Positions 54,490 to 64,000 of a stretch of DNA of 64,000 nucleotides are shown in pieces (position 1 is the stretch's first letter; each line of letters begins with the position of its first letter). This DNA is from Cryptomeria japonica. Its lineage: Eukaryota > Streptophyta > Pinopsida > Cupressales > Cupressaceae. The translations under genes were made by a program, and so were the position numbers. The stretch is from NCBI RefSeq assembly GCF_030272615.1, contig NC_081406.1, forward strand, positions 240,054,422-240,118,421, written 5' to 3'. Below the pieces are notes generated by a model, which did no database searches, had not been told where the DNA came from, and saw only the letters and a list, made by a program, of their open reading frames with translations.

Positions 54490-57400
54490 TTATGTGTAGA
54501 ACCTGCGAAGATGCATGCTGTTGATAGGATCCTCCAAGGGTTCACCTTCTGTAGTTGAGAGCTGATATGCCCCAGATCCATATACTGCTGTGATGATATA
54601 AGGACCAAGCCAGTTGGGTTCAAATTTGCCCTTCTTATCTCTGTCTTGCTGATTCTTGGGGTTCTCTCTGAGGACTATGTCACCTACCTCAAATGTGCGA
54701 GGCTTGACCTTGTGATTGTAACTGCGACTCATTCGTTGTTGTTAAGCCTTGAGATGATTAAAAGCAGTGTGCCTTCGTTCCTCCAGCAGTTCTAGTTCTT
54801 GTAAGCGAGAGACCCTGTAGTCTTCATCGTTGATTATGTTTCTCAAGGAGACCCGTAAAGAAGGTAGCTCGACCTCAATAGGCAAGATGGCTTCAGCACC
54901 GTAGACAAGTGAGTAGGGTGTAGCTCCTGTAGATGTGCGGACACTGGTACGATAGGCCCAAAGTGTGGGATTGAGTTGGACATGCCAGTTACGGCCAGCG
55001 TCGTCGACTATCTTTTTAAGGATTTTGAGAATTGTTTTATTAGACGCCTCAGCTTGGCCATTACCTTGGGGGTAATATGGTGTGGAGAAACGATGAGAGA
55101 TATGGAAGCCCTCACAGAGTTCACGAACATCCTGATTCTTGAAAGGACGTCCGTTATCGGTAATAATGGAAGTAGGGATCCCGTATCGGCAAATGATGTA
55201 GTTCAGAATGAAAGTAGCAATTTGTTTCCCAGTAACTTGTGTGAGAGGCACGGCTTCAATCCACTTTGTGAAATACTCTGTGGCTGTGATAATGAATTTA
55301 TGTCCATTGGAAGAAGGAGGGTGAATCTTGCCTATGAGATCGAGTCCCCACTGACAAAAGGGCCAAGGAGATGCAAGTGGCTGTAGTTCCTGTGCTGGTG
55401 CATGTATAAGGTCTCCATGAATTTGACACTACTTACACTTTTTGACAAACTGATATGCATCTTTTTCGATAGTAGGCCAGTAGTATCCAGTCCTGATGAG
55501 TTTCTTAACCAAGGTAGGACCACTAGTATGCGGACCACATATCCCTTCGTGCACTTCTCGTAACGCAATCTGAGCTTCGTCACTCTCTAAACATCTAAGA
55601 AGGGTGCCATCTAGACCTCGTCGGTATAGGATATCAGCTAGGATAACGTATCGGGAGGATTGGCGAATGAAAGTGCGGCGTTGGTTGTTCGATAGATCAG
55701 GAGGTAAGATATTGTCGCGAAGGTATGTGAATATGGAACCATATAACTGGGATTCAGGACCAACAACACATATCATTTCCGTAGGAGTGATCTCATATGA
55801 AGGAATCAGCAGGTTGTCTACCAGGAACTCATAGCAGGTCTCATTTTGCGGTAGATCAATGAGCGAAGCAATTGTAGCCATGGCATCAGCAGCACGATTC
55901 TGTTCTCTTGGTATCTGCTCAAACTCTATCTTTGCAAAGTGCTGTTTCAGATCATCTACCAGTTTTTTGTAAGGCATTAGCTTTTCATCTTTTGTTTGGT
56001 AATCATCAGTTGCTTGATGGATGACAAGTTGAGAATCCCCAAAAACACGAATTTCTTGGATCTTCCACTGAACTGCAATTCTTAGCCCAGTTGTTAATGC
56101 CTCGTATTCCGCTATATTGTTGGTGCAAGGAAATGATAAGCGGTATGACTTTGGTATAGAATCGCCTTGAGGAGTTATAAAGAGCATACCCGCTCCTGCC
56201 CCATGCTGTGTGTATGAGCCGTCAAAGTATAGTTGCCATGGCTTTGCAGGTGATATTGTTAGAATGGACTCATCTGGAAATTCTGATTGTAGAGGAACAT
56301 CATCTATCATGGGCGCATCTGCCAGTTGATCTGCGATGGCTTGTCCTTTTATGGCTTTTCTGTCCACGTATTCAATGTCGAATTCACTCAAAATCATTAC
56401 CCACTTGGCTAGCCGCCCAGTAAGTGTAGCTTTGTTGAGAAGATATTTTAGTGGATCAATTCTGGCAATCAACCTAGTCTTGTGAGTGAGCATATAATGT
56501 CGTAATTTTTGTGAAGCAAAGACCACAGCGAGACATGCACGCTCAATTGGTGTGTAGTTCAGCTCATATCCCACCAATGTGCGACTGATATAGTAGACCG
56601 CTTTTTCCTTGCCGTCAGGTATTTGCTGTGCTAGGAGTGCCCCCAGTGCTGTTGGAGTAGCTGATATGTAAAGTAGCAATGGTTGATCTGGAATTGGTGG
56701 CATCAAAACTGGCGGGTTCAAAAGATAGTCTTTGAGCGCCTGAAAAGCCTGTTGACAGTTCTCATCCCATTTGAACTTGATGTTTTTGTGTAGCAGGTGC
56801 TGGAAATGATTACACTTATCTGCAAGTTGTGCTATGAATCTTCGTATGGACTGGAGTCTCCCTTGTAAGGACCGAAGTTGACTGATGTTCTTGGGTGGCG
56901 GCATGTCCAAGATAGCCTTGACTTTTGCTGGATCAGCTTCTATTCCTCTTTTAGACACAATGAATCCTAGGAGCTTCCCGGAGGTTACTCCAAAGACACA
57001 TTTCTTAGGATTTAGTCTTACCTTGTACTTTTCCAACCGATCAAAAGCAACTGAAAGTATGTCCAAGTGTGTATTTCTGTCTATTGATTTAACCAAAAGA
57101 TCGTCAACATAATCTTCCACGGTTATGTGCATGAGATCATGGAAAATAGTAGTCATAGCTCGTTGATACGTGGCACCTGCATTTTTCAGCCCAAAGGGCA
57201 TGACATTCCAGCAGAAGGTTCCCCATGGACAAGTGAATGATGTTTTATGTTGATCTTCAGGTTCAATCCTAATCTGATTATATCCAGAGAATCCGTCCAT
57301 TAAAGATAACATCTCATGGCCTGCTGTGAGATCAACAATTAAATCAATGTTTGGTAATGGGAAATCGTCCTTTGGACAAGCCTTGTTGATATCTCTGAAG

Positions 57401-60291
57401 TCTGTACATATTCGGATGCTACGATCTGGTTTGCTAATAGGTACTAAGTTGGAAATCCATTCAGGATAATCAATTGGGCATATGAATCCGACATCCAGTA
57501 ATTTCTCCAGCTCTGCCTTGACTAATAATGCCACTTGTGGATGCATTTTCCTCAATTTCTGCTTTACTGGTTTTGCCCCCGGTTTGACTGTTAAATGATG
57601 CATTACTAAATCGGGGTCTAGTCCAGGCATATCAGCATAAGACCATGCGAAGTTGACTTTTCGTTCCTTAAAGAAGCTTATGAATCTTGCTTTCTCGGCC
57701 TCTGTCAATGATTGAGCCAAAAATATGTTGTGTGGAACCTCTGCTGTACCAATGTTTGTCTTTATAGTCTCCTCTACCAACATGGATGATTTTTCCTCGT
57801 ATGATGCTGGGAGAATTTCAAGCCTTCCATCTTCGGGCGCCTCAGAGAGGTTTTCACCCTCAGATACGTCCTTTCTTTTTACTTTTTTAGAGTCAGATAG
57901 CGCCACAGTGTGGTTTTCGCCATAAGACCCTTGTTTTGTTTTTATTTTCACATTTTTGCGACTAGAAGGCCCGACACCCTCACCAAAGTATGCCATGTTA
58001 TTAAGCTCTATGGCGTATCCTGCTTTATGGTCTCCAAGAGGAAGATCATCGCGAATGCCAAGATAATCGATAATAGCTTCGTCATTTTGAAATGTATCAA
58101 GCTGTGCTGGTCCATCCTGATCCCAGTCAATGAGTTGGGGGTGAACGAGGGGAAGGTCTTTAGTGTTTTCAGAGTTCGCAAGGCTAATAGTGAAGATGTG
58201 GTTATATTCAGGTATGTCCAGATAGTCATCGAGGTCGTCAATGGCACTCTCCTCATCAGTTTCGATCGTGAGTGAGTCCAAATCATCATCACTAGTAGCA
58301 CCCTCAGGGACAGGTGTCCTCATCCTATGTGATCTTGACCTAGGGCCTTGAAACGACGACTGTGCGGGATCCTCATGGGTCGGTTCTTGACCAACTCTAA
58401 ATTTCTTGTAAAACTCCTCCTCCTCTGTAGGTTCCTCTGGCTCTCTAAATGTCTCGTTGAGCTCATAGTCGCTGGAGGATTTGTCTGAACCCCATTCCCA
58501 TTCGTTGGAATCTATAGAATAGTCATCTTCTTGTTGAACTTCAGCCACTTTGACTTGCCATATCTGTTTAGTTCTTTTATTGTGAATCTTGGGATTTAGG
58601 AAACCAAGCCCCTTGGAGCGTTCCCTTCTTGTAGTTAGCTCAGGTTGTAAAGGCTCCATGACACCTTCTTTGCGTAGTCCAAGAGGACTTTTTCCATCAT
58701 ACCCGAATCTTTGCAGAATTTTGAAACCTTTGCCATAGTCTTCACAGGGTATTATAATTTGATCATGTGTATCCTCTTCAGCATCCTTATATAGCATTTT
58801 ATATAAATTTTCTTCCTCTAGTTCGCCCCATTTTTGAAAGACGGTAGGATCCCATTTGAGTAGCATGATGGAGATTTGCTTATTAGGATGTGGCCTCCCA
58901 TATTCCTTGGGGGAGTTCATGACTTGTCGTAAGAACATTGTTTGATTCAGAGTGTATTCTCCCATGCCTTTGTCTTGAAACTTGGCTCTAAGTTCACCTT
59001 GTTTGGATGTCGAGGGCTTTAATGACTCAGGATCAATATATGCTGAAGAAGGAGTAGCCTCACGATTGCTGGGAATGATAGTCTCAGTATGTGATCTCAA
59101 GTTATTGCAATATATGAATGGATTTGGATCACCATTGACCGTTACCTCGACTCCATTATGAGGAAACTTAATGCATTGGTGGTATGTTGATGGGACTGCC
59201 CTCATTTCATGAATCCACGGACATCCTAGCAATATGTTATACGTGAGGTCTAGATCCAGGACTTGACAAACCACGTCCTTTGTGACTGGCCCTATTCTTA
59301 GTGGTAAGATGACCGTGCCCTTGGACAAACGCTCTTCATCATCATAAGCCTTAATAGTGATTTGGTTTGTAGAATTCACAGCTTTGTCAGAATATCCCAA
59401 TTGTCTGATGGTGCTCAATGTACAAATATTAAGATCTGCTCCTCCATCTATCAGGACTCGTTTTATTTGGTGTTTATGTATGAAGGCTTCAATGTGTAGA
59501 GGTGCATTATGAGGCTGACTTATGGAGGCGTCATCGGCTTCTGTGAATGTGAGGGATTGTGGAACGGATAAATATCCCACCATGGCTTGAAACTGGTCCA
59601 CATTCAGATCAGTAGGGACAGCAGTATCTCTCAAGGTTTTATCAAGGATAGCTTTATGTGCAGGAGATATACGTAAGAGCTCAAGAATAGAGATGAGCGC
59701 GGGTGTCTTCCCTAGTTGTTCTACAAGGTCGTACTCAGGTTTAGTTGATGAAAGATTGGTATTCTTAGTAGAGGCACCTGGCAATGTGATCTTACCTCGA
59801 CGGGTTGTAACATGACATTCAGAGGTAGATGCGGACGAAGATCCCACACCTTTTAGGACAATTTTGGGTCTTTGAGAAGGATTCTCAGGATTTTTGTTTT
59901 TGATAGTAATGGTAGAAATATGATTGTCCATTGAGATGTGATTAATAGTGGAATCATAATTGTAAGATGCTCTAGTGTAATTGGCTTGATCATCTGTGAC
60001 TTTGCCTTTTCCCTTGTCATGTTTTGGGAATGGTTCCTTAAACACCTCATGCTCTTGGTTAGATGAATGTCCCTCAATCTCAATATCTCCTCTGTCAATG
60101 AGATCTTGTACAATGTTTTTCAATCGATGGCAATTACTTGTCTTATGACCCTTGCTCTTATGAAATTCGCAAAATTCATCATCATTCCACCAATTTGGTT
60201 TTACCTTTGGTTCATATGGAGGAAAATCTGGGACCGTGATCACTTTATTAGCTACAAGCTTTTTGAATACTGATTCAAGTGGTTCTCCCAA
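54490..60291 (-). pseudogene. Tat-B pol (with Gag zinc finger): protease, G-patch, RT, RNase H, aRNase H, integrase
   Basis: One reading frame, in phase with gag, broken only by TAG 55431-55429 and TAA 54744-54742. Order, in residues from 60291: zinc finger FCEFHKSKGHKTSNCHRLK (40-60); protease VLIDGGADLNICTL (about 280); a G-patch-like stretch YGKGFKILQRFGYDGKSPLG; RT with ICTDFRDINKACPKDDFPLP, SLMDGFSGYNQI and YVDDLLVKS (about 905-1085); RNase H (LLLYISATPTALGALLAQ, about 1160-1290); a second, archaeal-type RNase H, LYFDGSYTQHGAGAG (about 1350-1480), typical of Tat; integrase HHCC, GLDLIGKIHPP, IITDNGRPFKN, FSTPYYPQGNGQAEASNK; and the C-terminal end VKPRTFEVGDIVLRENPK. The catalytic motifs look intact, so only the stops prevent activity. 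Confidence 0.93.
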
Positions 60292-60306
60292 TGGAGTATA
60301 CTTCCT

Positions 60307-61989
60307 TCATGGTTTAGCAGCCGTTTGATTGTTCACTTGATTGTTGGTAGAATTTGAACCAGAAAAGACGAACTTTGGTCTTACTGTGTTGGCATCAACA
60401 ACACCATCATTAACCGTGTTCTTGTTCTTGCTCCAAAATTTTGGTTTGTCCTTTCCTTTGAAGTCCTCTTTGTTTTCTTTGAATAGCTTGATAACTCCTT
60501 GTTCAATTAAGACCTTTTCTGTTGCTAGGCCCTTTTCAATGACATCCTTGAATGTAGACAAACAAGCTTTTCTGAGATCATAGCCAATATCCTTGTTAAC
60601 ATTTTGTGTGAACATTTCCACCATTTGTTTCTGTGGGATCTCACAAGAGCATCTGCTAGCTAAGTTTCTCCATCTTTGTAAAAATGTTGCGAAAGATTCT
60701 CCTTCCTTTTGTTTCGTATTGCACATGGTAGTAACTGAGACATCTGTTTCAATGTTGTAAGAGAAATGTTGAATGAATGCCTCTGCCAAGTTGCCCCATG
60801 ACTTAATACCAGGAGGTAATTGAGAAAACCATTCCATCGCTTGATCTCCTAAGCTCTGTGGGAACAACCTCATTAAGTATGTTTCTTCTGCGGCTACCTC
60901 AATGCAAGCTGTGAAGAATTGTCTTATATGTGCCTTGGGGTCTCCTCTCCCTCTATATTTGTCAAATTTTGGTGTTACAAAGTGCAGAGGAAACGGAGGC
61001 ATTGGAATGCTCTTATCGAAGGGATAGGGGCATATATCTCTCATAGTATATGTGGGTTTTGATGTGCCCATGTCTTCCACTTTCTTTTGTAGATCTCTAA
61101 TTTGTTGCTCCAAATTATTTTTGGGAGGAGATGGATTTCTTGTAGCATATCCCATGTTTGAAACACCCATTTGAGGAGGAACTTGTTGCATATATGGATG
61201 ATACTGATCGTAGACATGTCCATATGGAGGTCTATATTGTTGCGACATATATGGAGCACTTGGCATAATTTCTTGTTGGGGGACCCCATATCTGTTTTGC
61301 GTATATAAACCATATTCAATAGGCCTTTCATTTTCCTTTGTGTTGCCCCCAATTTTGACATGAGGTCTCCTTGTGTCAAAATTTTGAGGATGTCCTTGTG
61401 TATCCACTTGTCTTAATTGACCCATATCTTGAGCATGTGTTTGAGCATAAGGCCTCCATGATGGTCTTTGAGTGTAAGTATCATATATTTGAGCTTGTGT
61501 ATGTGGGATTGCTGGTTTTTGAAGCAAAACTGATGGTGACTCTGGCATCATATTATTTGGTCCTCCACTATTTGGTCTCCTTTGATCCATGTTATGTTGA
61601 GTTTGTTGTGAAGGTCTACTTTCCATAAGTTGAGATAAGTCAAAATCATGCGGTATTTTGGCTCCACTTTGTGCCATCATGTTTAGAAAGTATTGACGAT
61701 CTCTCCTCATTATCTCTTCAACCAATCTATTGAATTGAGGATCCATTATAGATTCTTGTATGTCTGCTGATAGTATTGAAGAATTGTCCACGGTGTCATT
61801 GTGTGTAGAATTGTTTATAGTATTTGCGCTTTCCACATTTGGATTGTGTCTATAAACATTCATGTCTGGTAATGTAGTGTGCTCAGGATTGTAGAATACA
61901 TCATTGTCATACTCATAAGAACTCATGTTTACGGATTCTTGAGCTTCTTTAGCTATTCTCTTAGATTTTTGAAGGCGGGTTTCAACCAT
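60307..61989 (-). pseudogene. Tat-B gag
   Basis: Open for 560 codons from ATG 61989 (MVETRLQKSKRIAKEAQESV). The N-terminal half is polar, Pro/Gln/Asn/Met rich. The Gag core (about residues 340-500) has TPKFDKYRGRGDPKAHIRQF, QAMEWFSQLPPGIKSW and SFATFLQRWRNLASRC. The stop is TGA at 60309-60307, directly before RKYTPLGEPLES, which is still Gag sequence: the Gypsy-D Gag has RKYTPLNESL at the same place without a stop. The TGA is therefore a mutation or an unusual readthrough site rather than the normal gag end. Gag and pol are in the same frame. Confidence 0.92.
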
Positions 61990-63387
61990 GAACTAGGTGT
62001 TAGACCAATATGTGAGAAACTAGACGAAAATGACAAGAGTATGGAAGACCGAGAGTTGTATGGAGTGTAAATGAATCTTGAGGTGTACTTGCAATGTCCA
62101 AAGTGTAAGACCAAGTATGTAAGTAGTAGAGTAGGTGTGACTTCCAAAGAGAGGATAGTTTCTCTTGATGAGGTAAGCTGACCTTGACTCTAAGTAAGAC
62201 CAAATGAGACCCAAAGGTAAGAAACCTTGATGAGGGACCACTTAGCAAAGTGTAGTAGTATGTAGTGTGTTGACAAAGTATGATGAGGACAAGCAAGTGA
62301 CCTTTTTGACTCAAGTTTAAACAAGTATGAATGTAATGAGAGATGTAAAGCAGTGGTGGACTGTGTAAGACCTTAGAATAGGCTGAATGCTAGATTAAAC
62401 CTGAAGAGACAACCTAGGAAGCTCAAGTATGCCGAAACTGATTTTCTTTGTTTGCTTGACTGTTAAAATTTTTCAAATCCTGACACAGACGCCTCTGTAT
62501 ACTTCACAGACGCGGTTTTAAGACACAGCCGCTACTCTGTTTGATGCAGACGTGATTCTGAGATTTTCCTGTTGATGTTTGCCGGGACTGTAACAGTTTT
62601 TTTTTTGCAATTGTGGACACAGACGCGCCTGTATACTTCACAGACGCGATTCCCAGACACAGATGTGTCTCTGTTCGACACAGATGCTGATAAAAACACA
62701 GACGCTATTCTGTAATTCACAGACGCGTTTATCCGACACAGACGCGGTTTGAACAGACACAGACGCGTTTCTGTAACTTTAGTGCAATTTTTCCTATCTG
62801 TGAAGTTGTTTTGTTGTGACCAAATCTGATTTTTCGACTGTTTTTCGTGACAAGAGGACACAGTGTTGATGACTCAATGTTTGCAGACTGTTTAGACTCC
62901 AAAAGTGTGTTGTTTGATGTAAAAAAAAATAATTTTTTTTTGCATACACTTGAAGACACAAAAGACACAATGTTTTGCTGTTTTGTTTTGAGTGTTTGAG
63001 TGTTTAGCATAAGACAAGCACAAATCTTAGGGCTGGCCAAGACAATAGTTGTTGATCCCACATAGGGTTTTACCCCCGAGGCTACGCTATTCAGAGCGGA
63101 TACTTAGATGCTTGACCTCACTGGCTCCACCCTCGGCACTCACTTCTCGGGTCAGCCAAGCATCAGTCCCCATGAAAACTCCCCATGGCGAACTTTGTAT
63201 CTCTACTAAGAACCGTATGTGTGTGGGCCGCTACCAGAGGTCCGACCTCCTGCCTCAACAACTAGAAGGATTTGGGCATCTAAAACAAAGAGGTGCTAGT
63301 AAGGGCATCCGCTCGTGTGGCCATACATGCGGCACTTTCAGCTCTGTAAATACAAAAGGCTCCCAGCCGGTAGGGGTTACGCCCTAC
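61990..63387 (-). other. Leader of Tat-B between 5' LTR and gag
   Basis: No conserved protein. Two parts: 62481-62777 holds the CACAGACGCG array. 63050-63386 is GC-richer and unlike its surroundings (CCCCCGAGGCTACGC, CCACCCTCGGCACTCAC), possibly a packaging or structured leader. A primer-binding site could not be placed with confidence. The frames at 62000-62314, 62532-63061 and 63049-63462 are not supported as genes. Confidence 0.6.
62481..62777 (-). repeat. GCGTCTGTGTC repeat array in Gag-Pol leader, about 12 copies
   Basis: The plus strand shows GACACAGACGCG and variants about 12 times. Read in the element's own direction this is GCGTCTGTGTC, the same motif and sense as at the start of the PMD unit at 50202-50412. 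Copies often alternate with a TCTGTA/TTCTG stretch, so short stems with neighbouring copies are possible. Confidence 0.9.
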
Positions 63388-64000
63388 AACAACAATATTG
63401 AAAGACTAAAATGGATTCAACCACTAAACCCTAGCCTAACAATGAACAAAGATCCACCATAACATATGAAGATAACCTAAGACAATGAAAAATAACTCAA
63501 AATCACAAAGATTATACCATCACATGTCCAATAGGGTTTTGATCTCCATTCTTCCTATCTCCATTGATCTTGCTTGATATATTTGCTCTCAGATTTTTAT
63601 ATGCACAAGAGCTCAACAAAGAACGGAATGTGGTTGCAAGTAGGATCGTAGTGTAGCAAGTTGCATGAAAGATCATTAGCATGTGTTATTAAGGTTTGAC
63701 AATGAAGAAAGCATCTCCTTAAATAGAAGACACAATATGAAATGGAGGGTTAAGATTGAGAGGTGTAAAAAGAGAGGTCGGCTAGGATTAGGGGGTAGGT
63801 ATAAGAAACACCAAAATAATGAAAGGGGTAGGTAGTGTAGGAAATAAGAGATGAATGACATGTGTCATGTGTAGAAAAAGATAATGAATTAATTAAATAA
63901 ATAAAGATTTATTTAATTAATAGAAGAAGTAGGACAATTAAATAAATAAAATATTTATTTAATTTAGAAAAGGGATAATTTAAATAAATAAATGTATTTA
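63388..64000 (-). repeat. 5' LTR of Tat-B (cut by window edge)
   Basis: Nearly identical to 48917-49530, with only a few differences over 613 bp. It continues beyond the window. The frame at 63676-63861 is identical to the one at 49205-49390, as expected for LTR copies. Confidence 0.9.

Larger units (their letters stand above)
48917..64000 (-). mobile_element. Tat-B, Tat-type Ty3/gypsy retrotransposon with antisense PMD gene
   Basis: Minus-strand order: 5' LTR (from beyond 64000 to about 63388), leader, gag (61989-60307), pol (60291-54490), a spacer, a plus-strand PMD gene (50018-52762), polypurine tract, 3' LTR (49673-48917). Two RNase H domains in pol, a G-patch-like segment and a long 3' region with an antisense gene are features of the Tat/Ogre lineage. 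LTRs are nearly identical over the visible 613 bp. Only three stops interrupt 7.5 kb of gag-pol, so it is far younger than its neighbours. The outer end of the 5' LTR and the target duplication are outside the window. Confidence 0.93.

Noticed and set aside
62000-63061. Overlapping frames of 60-110 residues upstream of gag
   Set aside because: Leader sequence and repeat array translations. No conserved residues.

Overview
The window looks like the repeat-rich intergenic DNA of a seed plant with a large genome. Every coding stretch I recognise belongs to a plant retrotransposon (Ty1/copia, Ty3/gypsy including the Tat lineage, and L1-type LINE). One primer-binding site matches plant tRNA-Trp, and the copies are nested, broken by stops and old. 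A conifer is plausible from this style of nested ancient elements, but nothing in the sequence fixes the species. I see no ordinary host gene, tRNA, rRNA or CRISPR array.

Layout. 1-4785: a minus-strand copia element (Copia-1), its 3' end beyond the left edge. 4794-7706: a plus-strand gypsy pol remnant, followed by a 188-bp tandem array (to about 8645). 8646-10580: the 3' part of a plus-strand LINE, rich in repeated hairpins. 11640-18470: a minus-strand LINE (ORF1, ORF2 and an extra ORF3) between 17-bp direct repeats. 18982-36074: a nest. A minus-strand gypsy element (Gypsy-C) was split by Copia-2 (5-bp target duplication CATGC). Copia-2 had its 3' LTR split by a gag-only gypsy element (Gypsy-D), which then became an LTR-int-LTR-int tandem and lost its right end together with part of Copia-2. 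36075-42460: LTR and AT-rich DNA with little that can be identified. 42464-47065: a 2-kb segment present twice in tandem (copia pol end, Gypsy-D-like LTR, LINE start). 46975-47990: LINE-like DNA.

48917-64000 is the best-preserved part. It is a nearly full-length Tat-type gypsy element (Tat-B) on the minus strand, with Gag and Pol in one reading frame interrupted by only three stops. Between pol and the 3' LTR it carries a plant mobile domain (PMD) gene on the opposite strand. That gene is uninterrupted and appears to have two exons with consensus splice sites. Its intron holds two repeat systems. One is an array of GCGTYTGTG units, which also occurs in the Gag-Pol leader. The other is a set of seven hairpins that share a TGTGATGAACA loop and have different but complementary stems. 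This antisense gene and its repeat-filled intron are the strongest candidates for an undescribed system.

How the parts could work together: Gag-Pol would be made from the 5' LTR leftwards and PMD from inside the 3' end rightwards, so the two units converge on 52763-54489. The GCGTYTGTG motif lies in the sense direction at the start of both units. In the full-length genomic RNA the two arrays would therefore be complementary to each other.
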